A stretch of 64,000 nt of DNA from assembly GCF_018129405.1 (NCBI RefSeq), contig NZ_JAFCLP010000006.1, forward strand, positions 279,683 to 343,682, in the 5' to 3' direction. Under the pieces are notes generated by a model. It was not told the origin of the DNA. It was given only the letters and a program-made list of their open reading frames with translations, and made no database searches. Below, piece after piece: positions 17,292 through 26,003 of this stretch. This DNA is from Bradyrhizobium iriomotense. Its GTDB lineage: Bacteria > Pseudomonadota > Alphaproteobacteria > Rhizobiales > Xanthobacteraceae. Position 1 is the stretch's first letter, and the number at the start of each line of letters is the position of its first letter. The position numbers were made by a program, and so were the translations under genes.

Positions 17292-19418
17292 TCAGGCCCC
17301 GCTGACCTGAACAAGGATGTCGGAGAATGTCGGCGCGCGGCCGAGGTCGGCGAAGGCCGGCGGCGTCAGCACGTGGACCGTCGCGCCTCTGCGGTTGGAC
17401 CGCTGCCAGTAGCCGGACGGTGCCACCACGACGCCCGGCATGATGTCGGGCGAGACGGTGGCGAACGCCTCGAACGAGCCGCGATCGTTGAACACGCGGA
17501 TCGGCGCACCTGCGACGATCCCGCGCTTGGCCGCATCGTCCGGGTTGAGCAGCACGGCCTGCTCCTCGCCGGCCTGCGCGGTCTGGGCCGGCAGGTTGCC
17601 GTAGTTGGAATTCAGGAAAGCGTGGCTCTTCGGCGAGATCAGGCTGAGCGGATATCGCGTTGCGAGCACGGGCGCCGTGCGCGCGTTCTCATTCGGCGGA
17701 ATGTAGTGGGGCAGGGGATCGACCGGCGCGCCATCCTGGTCGCCGTTGTAGCCCTGGCGGAACAGCGGCACCACGAAGTTGCCGCCGCCGGCGATCGTCG
17801 ACTTGAACTCGCACTTTCCGGAGGCCGTCGGAAAATTGCCCTCGCGATGCGGCGCCCAGTCGGCGGGCGCCGGCATGTTGAGGCGCACATAGCCCTTGGC
17901 CTTGACGTCGTCGAGTGCAATTCCGGCGAGCACCGGGCTCGTCCAGTCGAGCGAGGTCTCGATGATCTCGTCGTCGCTGCGGAAGAAGGACGGATCCGTG
18001 ACGCCCATTGCATGCGCGAGGCGGCGGAACAGCTCGGTGTTGGAGACGGCTTCGCCGAGCGGCGCGATCGCCTGGTTGTTGTAGGACAGGTAGAGATGTC
18101 CCCAGGAGAACATGATGTCCTTCTGCTCGAGCTGGGTGGTCGCGGGCAGAACGATGTCGGCATATCTGGCGGTGTCGGTCAGGAAATGTTCACTGACGAC
18201 GGTGAAGAGATCCTCGCGCGCAAGTCCCTCCTCGAGCTTGCCCTGCTCGGTCACCATCGCCATCGGATTGGCGTTGTAGACGAACAGCGCCTTGATCGGC
18301 GGATCGAAGCCGAGCTCGCCGGTCAGCGCAGCTCCAAGGCGCCAGGAATTGAGCACGCGCATCTTCTCGGGCTGCAGATCGGGCCGCATCAGCACGTCCC
18401 ATCTGACCGGGAATGCCCAGATCGGCAGCTGAAGCAGGCCGCCGCCGACATGCTTCCAGGCGCCGATCAATCCCGGGAGGCACGCAATCGCGCGCACGGT
18501 CTGGCCGCCGCCGGCATGCCGTTCGACCGCCACGCCGATCCGCACGACGGCTGGCGGCGTGGTCGCATATTCCCGGGCAAGCTTGATGATGTCGCTGGCG
18601 GGAATGCCGGTTTCTTGCGCAGCGAATTCGGGGGTGTAGCTCGACGCCCGTTCCGCCAGCTCGTCGTAGCCGACGGTGTATTTGTCGACGTAGTCGCGAT
18701 CGACCAGGTTCTCCTTGATGATGACGTGGATCATCGCCAGCGCGAGCGCGGCATCGGTGCCGGGCCGGATCGGAATATGCCAATCGGCGAGGCGCGCGGT
18801 GCGGGTGCGGACGGGATCGATCACCACGAGCTTGGCGCCGGCCTTCTTCGCCTGCTCGATGAACGGCCAGTGATGCGAGTTCGTGCTCAGCGTGTTGCAG
18901 GCCCACAGGATGATGTATTTCGAATGCACGAAGCTCTCGGGATCGACACCCGGCGTGTGCCCGATCGTCATCATGTAGGCCGTGCACGAGGCGGAGTCGC
19001 AGAACGTGCGCTCAAGCACGGTCGCACCGAGCTTGTTGAAGAGGGGATCGCCGACGTTGAGCCCGTTGATGATGCCCTGCGTGCCCAGATAGCTGTAGGG
19101 CAGGATCGCCTGCGCCCCGTGCTCGGCGATGACAGATTTCCAGCGCGACGCGATGGTCTCCAGGGCTTCATCCCAGGAGATCCGTTGAAACTGCCTGGAG
19201 CCCTTCGGGCCGACCCGCTTCAGCGGATGGAGGATACGCTTGTCGCTGTAGACGCGCTCCTCATAGTTGTTGACCTTCACGCAGAGCCGTCCACGCGTGA
19301 ACGGATGGTCGGGATTGCCGCGGACGGCAATCGCCTTGCCATCCTCGACCGTGGTCAGGATGGAACAGGTATCCGGGCAATCGTGGGGGCACGCGCCGAT
19401 GACCGTGGTCCGGGCCAT
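17292..19418 (-). CDS. Molybdopterin-dependent oxidoreductase (DMSO-reductase superfamily)
   Basis: A 708-residue catalytic subunit with bis-MGD molybdenum cofactor. The N-terminal Fe4S4 ligands are C10, C14 and C18 (ACPHDCPDTC) and C46 (GRLC). Domain order is the Fe4S4 domain, then the molybdopterin domain to about residue 540, then a C-terminal dinucleotide-binding domain (around 580-708). The FCDSASC motif near residue 145 sits where the metal ligand usually is. No Tat or Sec signal is visible, so the enzyme should be cytoplasmic. ATG 19418 has GGAGA 6 nt upstream and was preferred to an in-frame start at 19442. Genes for a ferredoxin and its reductase follow directly. The substrate is unknown. 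Confidence 0.9.
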   Translation of the reverse strand: MARTTVIGACPHDCPDTCSILTTVEDGKAIAVRGNPDHPFTRGRLCVKVNNYEERVYSDKRILHPLKRVGPKGSRQFQRISWDEALETIASRWKSVIAEHGAQAILPYSYLGTQGIINGLNVGDPLFNKLGATVLERTFCDSASCTAYMMTIGHTPGVDPESFVHSKYIILWACNTLSTNSHHWPFIEQAKKAGAKLVVIDPVRTRTARLADWHIPIRPGTDAALALAMIHVIIKENLVDRDYVDKYTVGYDELAERASSYTPEFAAQETGIPASDIIKLAREYATTPPAVVRIGVAVERHAGGGQTVRAIACLPGLIGAWKHVGGGLLQLPIWAFPVRWDVLMRPDLQPEKMRVLNSWRLGAALTGELGFDPPIKALFVYNANPMAMVTEQGKLEEGLAREDLFTVVSEHFLTDTARYADIVLPATTQLEQKDIMFSWGHLYLSYNNQAIAPLGEAVSNTELFRRLAHAMGVTDPSFFRSDDEIIETSLDWTSPVLAGIALDDVKAKGYVRLNMPAPADWAPHREGNFPTASGKCEFKSTIAGGGNFVVPLFRQGYNGDQDGAPVDPLPHYIPPNENARTAPVLATRYPLSLISPKSHAFLNSNYGNLPAQTAQAGEEQAVLLNPDDAAKRGIVAGAPIRVFNDRGSFEAFATVSPDIMPGVVVAPSGYWQRSNRRGATVHVLTPPAFADLGRAPTFSDILVQVSGA

Positions 19419-19611
19419 GGATCTCTCCGTTTCCTGATTCAAGACGGCCGAGGATGCGGCGGCCGGGCGCGGTCTGGCTTTTCAAAATGTGCGGTGTTGT
19501 TGTCCCGGACTGCTCTCGGCCCGTGGACGGCCGGCCGGATGTCTGGCATGCTAATTGCTGGACCCGGCAATACCTTTTTACCCACATCGCGCTATCTGGC
19601 GGAGATTCACG

Positions 19612-20511
19612 ATGGGTATGCTTGGCAACTCTGTCGATAAATATGTTACCGGCAGAATGCTTCAGACGTCCAATGACCGGCGATGGGGTCATCTCCTTGC
19701 CGAGCGATGGAGCCATGAGCCGGGCGATCTGCCGCCGCAATTGCCGCGCGACACCGAGATCGCAATCCTGCTGCGTGGCAACTCCGTCGTCGATCGGGAA
19801 GGCGCGGGCATGCGGCAGCGCACCTTCGGCAGAAGGGGCACCGTGTGGCTCTGTCCGGCCGGCATCCGCGAGGATTTCATCCGCGTCGAGAACCAGATGC
19901 AGGAATGCCTGCATATCTTTCTTCCCGGACAGCCGTTTGACGACACCATGCTCAGGGATCTCGACATCGATCCGTCGGGAATGTCGATCCGCTATGAGGC
20001 CATCGATCAGGACATGTTCATCGAGCATGTCGCCAGTCGGATCCTCGCCGAGCTCGAACAGGAAACCTCCACCGGCCGCCTTTTGGTCGAAAGCCTGGGA
20101 CGAGCCCTGTCGGCTCATCTGGTGCACAGCTATGCGGCGACGTCAGTCCGGCTGAAGCAGTCCTGCGCTGTCCAGAAACCGCTCGACGCCAAACGGCTGT
20201 CGCGCGTGACCGAGTTCATCGACGCATCCGTCGAGCGCGATGTCACGGTGAAGGATCTGGCGTCGGTGGCGTGCATGAGCCCGGCGCATTTCTCCCGCAG
20301 CTTCAAGGCGGCGACTGGCGCCGCGCCGCATGAATATGTCAGCCGTCAGCGTCTCGATCTCGCCAAGCGGCTCCTGTCCACCAGCGATCGCCCGCTGGTC
20401 GACATCGCCTATGCCGCCGGATTTTCATCGCAGGCCAATTTCAACCGCGCCTTCCGCAAGGCGGTCGGAACGACGCCGAGCCTGTACCGGGCGCAGAAGG
20501 GCCGGGACTGA
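19612..20511 (+). CDS. AraC-family transcriptional regulator
   Basis: A 299-residue regulator. The C-terminal ~100 residues are the two-helix-turn-helix AraC domain, with VKDLASVACMSPAHFSRSFK and VDIAYAAGFSSQANFNRAFR followed by the terminal VGTTPSLYR. The N-terminal domain, which presumably binds ligand, is unassigned. ATG 19612 has GGAG upstream. It is divergent from the molybdopterin oxidoreductase operon across a gap of ~190 bp and is its probable regulator. Confidence 0.92.
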   Translation: MGMLGNSVDKYVTGRMLQTSNDRRWGHLLAERWSHEPGDLPPQLPRDTEIAILLRGNSVVDREGAGMRQRTFGRRGTVWLCPAGIREDFIRVENQMQECLHIFLPGQPFDDTMLRDLDIDPSGMSIRYEAIDQDMFIEHVASRILAELEQETSTGRLLVESLGRALSAHLVHSYAATSVRLKQSCAVQKPLDAKRLSRVTEFIDASVERDVTVKDLASVACMSPAHFSRSFKAATGAAPHEYVSRQRLDLAKRLLSTSDRPLVDIAYAAGFSSQANFNRAFRKAVGTTPSLYRAQKGRD

Positions 20512-20790
20512 CCGCATCGAGTTGGCGAGCGCATCTCAACTGGCCTTCCGCATAGGTTCTCCTCCATCGCCGACGGAGATCGAGACAGCCTTCGTCGCCG
20601 ACATTCTGAGACCCAAAGTGTACCGCGTCCGAATATCTCCCCTGAGATGCCACTAACTGCCGGCATCCCGACCTTGACGCATCATCGTGAAATAGTTCAT
20701 CCTCTGGTAGAAAGGCGAGTGCGAAGCCAAGTTGTTGGCTGGCGTCATTAAACGAACTGTCCGCACGAACACGCGAGGGAGAATCTCACG

Positions 20791-23229
20791 ATGGCTTTCG
20801 GTGCGACGAAGCGGAAGGTTCTCAATCGGGGTATCCCTCCGGACAGTTTTCTCAATGAATTAATTGCGTGGGGCAGAACGGCGCCCGACGACATCTTCGC
20901 CCCGAACGAAAACGCAGACGTCTATTCGAGCGTGGTCGAGGTACTCGGCCCCTGGCAGGGGCTTCCGCATCGCCGCGCCGCCATGCTGGAAGTGATGCGC
21001 GTGCTTGCGGGCTTTGAATCATCCTGGGACTGGAACGCAGGCGTCGATACCACCAATCCAACGTCAACGACGCCGACCACGATTGAAGCGGGTGCCTGGC
21101 AGGTCAGTGCGAACTCCATGGCATTTGGGCCGGAGCTCAAGAATCTTGTTCTCACAAAGGTCGGCTCACTGGATGGGAACGCATTCCAAAAGGCCATGAA
21201 GCGCGACCACCTTCTGGCGATGGAATACATTGCTCGCCTTCTGCGCCGAACCGTAAGGGCCAATGGCCCCGTCAAGCGACACGAAATTGACGAGTGGCTG
21301 CGCCGAGACGCCGTCGACGAGTTTCAAGCCATGCTGGGGACTCCTTCCATGATCTCGGCGTTGCGATTGGAAAGCGTGGCGGCGGCCAGTATTCCCAGCG
21401 TGAGAGCACAACCGGCCGAGGCCGGGATGCATGGATTCGACGCGAATACGAAGCTGACGGCGACGACGGCCAAGGCTCTGAAAGAAGCGGGATTCAAGTT
21501 CGCGATCCGCTATTTGTCGCGCAAAGCGAAACCGCCTGCCAAGGATCTGACCGCCAACGAGCTCGATATCATCCTGGACGCGGGGCTTGCCGTCATGGCG
21601 GTCCAGCATGTCGCTCCGTCCGGCTGGACACCTTCCGATACGCTCGGGGTCGAGTGCGGCGGCAACGCCGCTGCGCATGCCCGGGCAATCGGGTTGGCAG
21701 AGAAGTCCAGCGTATGGCTCGATCTGGAGGGGATCGCGGCTGGAACGCCGGCGAGCGCGGTCATCGCCTACTGCAATGCCTGGTTCAGGGAGGTGGAGAG
21801 CGCCGGCTATACGACAGGTGTTTACGTCGGCGCGAACTGTATTCTGTCTGCGGATGAGCTCTATTTTAGTCTCAAGACAAAACATTATTGGAAGTCTGGC
21901 AGCAACGTGCCCGACATTCCGCACCGCGGTTACTGCATGGTTCAGCACATCATTCCGGATGACAAGATCGGCGGCGTTGCGATAGATCGCAACGTGACGT
22001 TCGTCGACGCATTCGGCAGCGCGCCGATGCTCGTCACCCGGGGCCTTGCCATGGACATGGCAGCGTTTGCGAGACCCATGCTGGCGGCGCCAGCCGCGGC
22101 GAGCGCTCCCGCAGTCGCCGCGCGCGACAACGATGAGGAGATTTTGCGCGAGCTCGCAGCGAGCCATGAACTCTCCGCGCCGATGGAAACCCTGATCAGC
22201 TTCAGGAACGACCACGGCGGTCCCGTATCGGCCCGGTACTGGGCGATTGCCGATTTCGACCGGCGATCCGGCGAGCCCAGACTCTTCCTGTTCGACGTCA
22301 GGGACAAGCACGTCCAGTCCTATCTCTGCGCGCACGGCAAGGGATCCGAAGGTCCCACGGACGACGGTTATGCGAGCGTCTTCTCCAATCGACCCGGCTC
22401 GAACTGCACCTCGCTCGGTGTCTACCGTTGCGCTGAGACCTATTCTGGAGCGCACGGCTTTTCGATGCGCCTCGACGGCCTTGAAGCGACCAACTCCAAC
22501 GCCCGGGCGCGCGCCGTCGTTGTGCACGGCGCGGATTATGTGTCCCAGGATTTCATCAGCCGTACAGGCCGGATCGGACGGAGCGACGGATGTCTCGCCC
22601 TCGAGAACCGGTATGTGACCGAGGTCGTGACCGCATTGACCGGCGGTTCTCTCGTCCTTGCGTGGTATTCGAGAGCTGCCGGGCCTGCTGCCGCGCGCTT
22701 CGTCGCAGACAGCGCAGCGGACGAAATCTGGAGCGAGCTCGAGCCGCCGGCGGCCCATCTCGCAGCAGATGCCAGCGAAACGACGGCCTCGCTGGCAATG
22801 CGAATCCTGCAATCGCCGAAAATCGTGCTTGCACGCGCGCACACCTCGGGAGTCCAGGACAACGCCACGGCCTTTGACAACATCAAGGACACGGCCGAGG
22901 GGCGTGCGGCACACCGCAGCTCCTACAGAAACGCGCCTGGCGGTGTGGTCAACCTCGATCCCCGAATGCTCAGAGGCATGCTCGATTTGGCGGAATCGTT
23001 CAGCTTCTCGGTATCGGAGTTCTGCGGTGGCAGCCACAATACGAACTCCCGCCACTACGCAGGGTGCACCGCCGACCTCAACACAATCAACGGCCGGCAT
23101 GTGGGCGCCGGCAACCCGTCGGCCGCTTTGTTTCAGCAACGCTGCCGCGAGCTTGGAGCAACGGAAGTGCTGGGGCCCGGCGATGCGGGGCATTCGACGC
23201 ATATTCACGCGGGCTGGCCGCGACCTTGA
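20791..23229 (+). CDS. Multidomain peptidoglycan-active protein (lysozyme-like, DUF1906, L,D-transpeptidase-like, M15-like)
   Basis: An 812-residue protein with four apparent catalytic modules. Residues about 50-185 resemble a lysozyme/transglycosylase domain, with Glu76 in GFESSWDW and GAWQVS. Residues 212-410 match the DUF1906 glycoside-hydrolase-like fold: GMHGFDANTK, FAIRYLSRK, VWLDLEG and VAIDRNV. Residues about 480-630 match the murein L,D-transpeptidase YkuD_2 type, with VVHGADYVS and GRSDGCLALE (Cys601). Residues about 715-812 resemble a zinc D-Ala-D-Ala carboxypeptidase (M15): SRHYAGCTADLN and HSTHIHAGWP. No signal peptide is visible. An Ala/Pro linker (about 430-445) separates the halves. 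ATG 20791 follows GGGAGA. It could be an exported lysin, a contact-dependent effector or a phage-derived endolysin. Confidence 0.82.
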   Translation: MAFGATKRKVLNRGIPPDSFLNELIAWGRTAPDDIFAPNENADVYSSVVEVLGPWQGLPHRRAAMLEVMRVLAGFESSWDWNAGVDTTNPTSTTPTTIEAGAWQVSANSMAFGPELKNLVLTKVGSLDGNAFQKAMKRDHLLAMEYIARLLRRTVRANGPVKRHEIDEWLRRDAVDEFQAMLGTPSMISALRLESVAAASIPSVRAQPAEAGMHGFDANTKLTATTAKALKEAGFKFAIRYLSRKAKPPAKDLTANELDIILDAGLAVMAVQHVAPSGWTPSDTLGVECGGNAAAHARAIGLAEKSSVWLDLEGIAAGTPASAVIAYCNAWFREVESAGYTTGVYVGANCILSADELYFSLKTKHYWKSGSNVPDIPHRGYCMVQHIIPDDKIGGVAIDRNVTFVDAFGSAPMLVTRGLAMDMAAFARPMLAAPAAASAPAVAARDNDEEILRELAASHELSAPMETLISFRNDHGGPVSARYWAIADFDRRSGEPRLFLFDVRDKHVQSYLCAHGKGSEGPTDDGYASVFSNRPGSNCTSLGVYRCAETYSGAHGFSMRLDGLEATNSNARARAVVVHGADYVSQDFISRTGRIGRSDGCLALENRYVTEVVTALTGGSLVLAWYSRAAGPAAARFVADSAADEIWSELEPPAAHLAADASETTASLAMRILQSPKIVLARAHTSGVQDNATAFDNIKDTAEGRAAHRSSYRNAPGGVVNLDPRMLRGMLDLAESFSFSVSEFCGGSHNTNSRHYAGCTADLNTINGRHVGAGNPSAALFQQRCRELGATEVLGPGDAGHSTHIHAGWPRP

Positions 23230-23447
23230 CGTCGGCGGAGACCGCAGGCGCTCGTTCCCAACCTTACCGCCGCCCCATGATGCCATCATGCCCCTGTTTT
23301 GCCCGACGGGTCAACGTGACTTCGAAAAATACGAAGTCGTGCCAGGCCCCCGGCTACTGTGCATGGGGTTGTTTTCGACGTTTTTTGTCCGGGAGGCTCC
23401 AGCCCATCCCAGCAAGCCGATCTAGCGGCGGGGCGGAAAGGCCCCGC

Positions 23448-24155
23448 TCAGCTCTTCGGTCCGCGCAATTGCGCCGTCAGCTTCTCCATCGCCTCCGCCA
23501 CCTCGCGCCATTGCGACAGCCAGCTGCGCGGAAAGCGGAAGGTGAGGTCGGCGCCGCCGACGCGGCGCTCGGAGAGGCACATGCCGGGGGTCGCCGCATC
23601 GCGCGTGCAGCGCGCGGCCAGCGCGGGGCTTGTCGCGGAATAGAAATCCTCGCTGCCGTAAGGCGTCTCAGTGCGGAACATCCGCATCGTCAGCCCGTCC
23701 TCGGGCTGGGTCGCAGCCTGGTCGAGATAGCGCGGATAGATCGTGGCCGTTCGCTGCTCGGGCGAGAGCGCATCGTGATGGGCCGCGATCGACAGGAAGA
23801 TGCGGTCGATCGATTGCACCGCCGCTTCCACCGTATCGGCGGTGACGTGCTTGGGCGCTCCGGGCGGCTCCAGCGAGGGATAGAGGAAATCGAGATCGAT
23901 ACGCTCCTGGGGCCCGGAGTGCCGCTGGATCTTCATCCGGATCGCGGTCGTCGGCAGGTTGAACAGCGTGCCGCCGACGCTGACCGGCAGCTTGTCCGGG
24001 GCACTGGCGCCGCCGGCTCCCCAGGTCGGCCACAGCAAATAGGCGACCAGCGCGACCGCACACAGGGCGGCGGCGCCGCCGAGCACGATCGGAACGACAT
24101 GCGCCCGGGTGCGCGTCCTGGAGGACCTGAGGGGAGCTGCCGAAAACACCGTCAT
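23448..24155 (-). CDS. Hypothetical membrane-anchored protein
   Basis: A 235-residue protein with one N-terminal membrane segment (VVPIVLGGAAALCAVALVAYLLW, residues about 20-42) after a basic stretch. A periplasmic domain of ~190 residues follows, with two cysteines (ARCTRDAATPGMCLSE) that could form a disulfide. No family is recognised. It is divergent from the small membrane-protein gene at 24381, and a CtrA-type box lies between them. Confidence 0.7.
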   Translation of the reverse strand: MTVFSAAPLRSSRTRTRAHVVPIVLGGAAALCAVALVAYLLWPTWGAGGASAPDKLPVSVGGTLFNLPTTAIRMKIQRHSGPQERIDLDFLYPSLEPPGAPKHVTADTVEAAVQSIDRIFLSIAAHHDALSPEQRTATIYPRYLDQAATQPEDGLTMRMFRTETPYGSEDFYSATSPALAARCTRDAATPGMCLSERRVGGADLTFRFPRSWLSQWREVAEAMEKLTAQLRGPKS

Positions 24156-24292
24156 GACATGCGCGCGCGTAAAGACCCGAAGTCGGCCGATGGCCGACGA
24201 ATCAGCGGCGAATATGCCACGGGGCGGCGAATTCGCGCAGCCTTGCCGGCCGCGGGGAGGGGGGAGGGCCCTGCGCGGATTGGCTGGCGCCG

Positions 24293-24307
24293 TTAACCTT
24301 CTCTTAA
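24293..24307. promoter_or_regulatory. CtrA-type box TTAA-N7-TTAA
   Basis: TTAA (24293-24296), CCTTCTC, TTAA (24304-24307) exactly matches the full CtrA consensus of alphaproteobacteria. It lies 74 bp before the ATG at 24381 and 138 bp outside the divergent start at 24155. The 24381 gene is therefore the likelier target of cell-cycle control. Binding is inferred. Confidence 0.55.
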
Positions 24308-24380
24308 GGATAATGTAGCGTTAACCAGCACGATTTGTCACAGGAAGGCTCCGGCGTTGCGTAAGTGCGGACAGTTTCCG

Positions 24381-24710
24381 ATGACACCTGAAGCTCTCAA
24401 TTCCTTCTTCTCGATCTGCATCGGTTTCGCGCTCGCCGGCGCCCTCGTGAACGGATACCAGGCGGTCGCGCAGCGGCCCGCGGGCTTCGGCCTGCTGCAG
24501 GACGGCGTCGCGCCGAAGACCTTCGCGGCAGTGCCGTTCCTGGTGTTCGCTGCGCCCTTCATCATCATGCGCAACACGCTGCGCGGCATGCGGATGGAAA
24601 GCCGCCGCGTTGAATTCGTGATGATGGCGACCGTGATCGCCGGCTTCTGGAGCATGATGAGCGGCACCTTCTTCCTGATGACCTTGCGCGCCGCCGGCGT
24701 TCTGATCTGA
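24381..24710 (+). CDS. Small inner-membrane protein of unknown function
   Basis: A 109-residue protein with about three membrane segments (SICIGFALAGALVNGYQAV, TFAAVPFLVFAAPFIIM, and EFVMMATVIAGFWSMMSG). Short proteins with this topology are, as far as I recall, widespread in Rhizobiales. ATG 24381 is chosen; a longer TTG frame begins at 24357. A CtrA-type box lies upstream. Confidence 0.75.
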   Translation: MTPEALNSFFSICIGFALAGALVNGYQAVAQRPAGFGLLQDGVAPKTFAAVPFLVFAAPFIIMRNTLRGMRMESRRVEFVMMATVIAGFWSMMSGTFFLMTLRAAGVLI

Positions 24711-24789
24711 AGCGCCTGACAGGCCGCGCGGCCCTTTGCGTCGGGGCCGCCGTTTCGCTATGGCTGGGTCAACCCGACAGGAGACCTTG

Positions 24790-25320
24790 ATGGCGATCTA
24801 CGAGCTCGACGGGCAGGCGCCCGAACTTCCCGCCGACGGCAACTATTTCATCGCGGAGACCGCGACCGTGATCGGCCGGGTGCGCCTGAAGCCGGGTGCG
24901 AGCGTCTGGTTCGGCGCGGTGCTGCGCGGCGACAATGAGTGGATCGAGATCGGCGAGGGCGCCAACGTGCAGGATGGCTCGACCTGCCACACCGATCTCG
25001 GCTTTCCGCTCGTCATCGGCAGGAACTGTACCGTCGGCCACAACGTGATTCTGCACGGCTGCACCATCGAGGAGGGCGCGCTGATCGGCATGGGCTCGAT
25101 CGTGATGAACGGCGCGAAGATCGGTCGCAACAGCATCGTCGGCGCCGGTTCCGTCATCACCGAGGGCAAGGAGTTTGCCGAACGCTCGCTGATCATCGGA
25201 TCGCCTGCGCGCGTGATCCGCACGCTCGACGATGCGCAGGTGCAGAGGATGGGAAGCGCGGCGAAGTTTTATGTCGCCAACGGCCCGCGTTTCAAGAAGG
25301 GCCTGAAGCGGATCGGCTGA
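24790..25320 (+). CDS. Gamma carbonic anhydrase family protein
   Basis: A 176-residue left-handed beta-helix protein of the gamma-CA/PaaY type. The zinc-ligand histidines are visible in TCHTDLG, VGHNVILHG and its spaced partner. Hexapeptide repeats run throughout (for example IGRVRLKPGASVWFGAVLRG and IGMGSIVMNGAKIG). RGDNEWIEIGEGANVQDG contains the conserved Arg and Asp of the family. It may hydrate CO2 or act as a structural relative. ATG 24790 has AGGAGA upstream. Confidence 0.92.
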   Translation: MAIYELDGQAPELPADGNYFIAETATVIGRVRLKPGASVWFGAVLRGDNEWIEIGEGANVQDGSTCHTDLGFPLVIGRNCTVGHNVILHGCTIEEGALIGMGSIVMNGAKIGRNSIVGAGSVITEGKEFAERSLIIGSPARVIRTLDDAQVQRMGSAAKFYVANGPRFKKGLKRIG

Positions 25321-25322
25321 GC

Positions 25323-25487
25323 TCAGCTTCCCCCGGATTCGCGCGCTTCGATCGCGCCCGCAACCTTCTCGTGGCCGGCCGCCCATAGCGCATGCTCGTC
25401 GCTGCCGTCGACGTAGGGATTGGCTTCGGCCGGGATGCGTTCGCGCGCGGCGCGTTCGCCTTCTGCAAAGGGATCGCGATCGGTCAT
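25323..25487 (-). CDS. Small Rmf-like protein (54 aa)
   Basis: A 54-residue product that begins MTDRDPFAEGERAARERIPA. It ends in a segment with NPYVDGSDEHALWAAGHE. The pattern G-x-x-A, then N-P-Y-x-x-G-S, then H-x-L-W-x-x-G resembles ribosome modulation factor (Rmf/CrpP-like) proteins. ATG 25487 has AGGAGG about 9 nt upstream, a strong sign that it is translated. The match to Rmf is inferred from spacing and composition, not from a search. Confidence 0.6.
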   Translation of the reverse strand: MTDRDPFAEGERAARERIPAEANPYVDGSDEHALWAAGHEKVAGAIEARESGGS

Positions 25488-25581
25488 CGTGATTTGGCCT
25501 CCTCGCTTTCAAGCCGATGTGACGGCATTGGTTCCGGAACGGGTCCTGGTCGGGACCGTTGACGGATAAAGGAGCATCCCA

Positions 25582-25899
25582 ATGGCCCCACCGCGTGCAA
25601 ACGCTTCAATGAAGACGTTGGTCTTGATCTTCGCCCTCGCGGCGATGCCGGCCGTATCCTTCGCACAAGCGACCGGCGGCACTGCCGGATCGACCGGCAC
25701 TTCGTCGGGGCCGACCGGAGGTGTTGCCAACGCACCGGCGCCGCCGCCCGGCACGAACAGCCTGGGTACGGCTCAATCGTCGGGCCCGGGCTCCGGAGTG
25801 ACCACCGGCTCCGGGACCGGCGGAGCCGCCGACGCCACCGTCAGTGCCGAGAACCGACAGCTCGACAAGAAGATGAAGAGCATCTGTCGCGGCTGCTGA
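25582..25899 (+). CDS. Small exported Gly/Thr/Ser/Pro-rich protein
   Basis: A 105-residue protein with a Sec signal peptide (hydrophobic core TLVLIFALAAMPAVSF, cleavage likely after FAQA). The mature part is a low-complexity Gly/Ser/Thr/Pro segment, ending in a charged segment with two cysteines (DKKMKSICRGC). ATG 25582 has AAGGAG 6 nt upstream. The function is unknown. Confidence 0.7.
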   Translation: MAPPRANASMKTLVLIFALAAMPAVSFAQATGGTAGSTGTSSGPTGGVANAPAPPPGTNSLGTAQSSGPGSGVTTGSGTGGAADATVSAENRQLDKKMKSICRGC

Positions 25900-26003
25900 T
25901 GCTCGCGCGGAAGTGAGACAGCGTGGCTGTCCCGATTGCCCCGACAACGCTAGCTTGATCCCGCTTTGAAGCGTGGAGCGTGTCCACGCGGAGGAATCGA
26001 GTG

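Noticed and set aside
17283-19640. A very long open frame (785 codons) on the plus strand
   Set aside because: It is antisense to the molybdopterin oxidoreductase. Its product is Arg/Gly/Asp-rich with no domain, as expected for a GC-rich shadow frame.
21166-23289. A 707-codon open frame on the minus strand
   Set aside because: It shadows the four-domain peptidoglycan gene and shows no family motif.
24182-24198. GTCGGCC-GAT-GGCCGAC hairpin
   Set aside because: A perfect but short stem with no T-run and no clear role.
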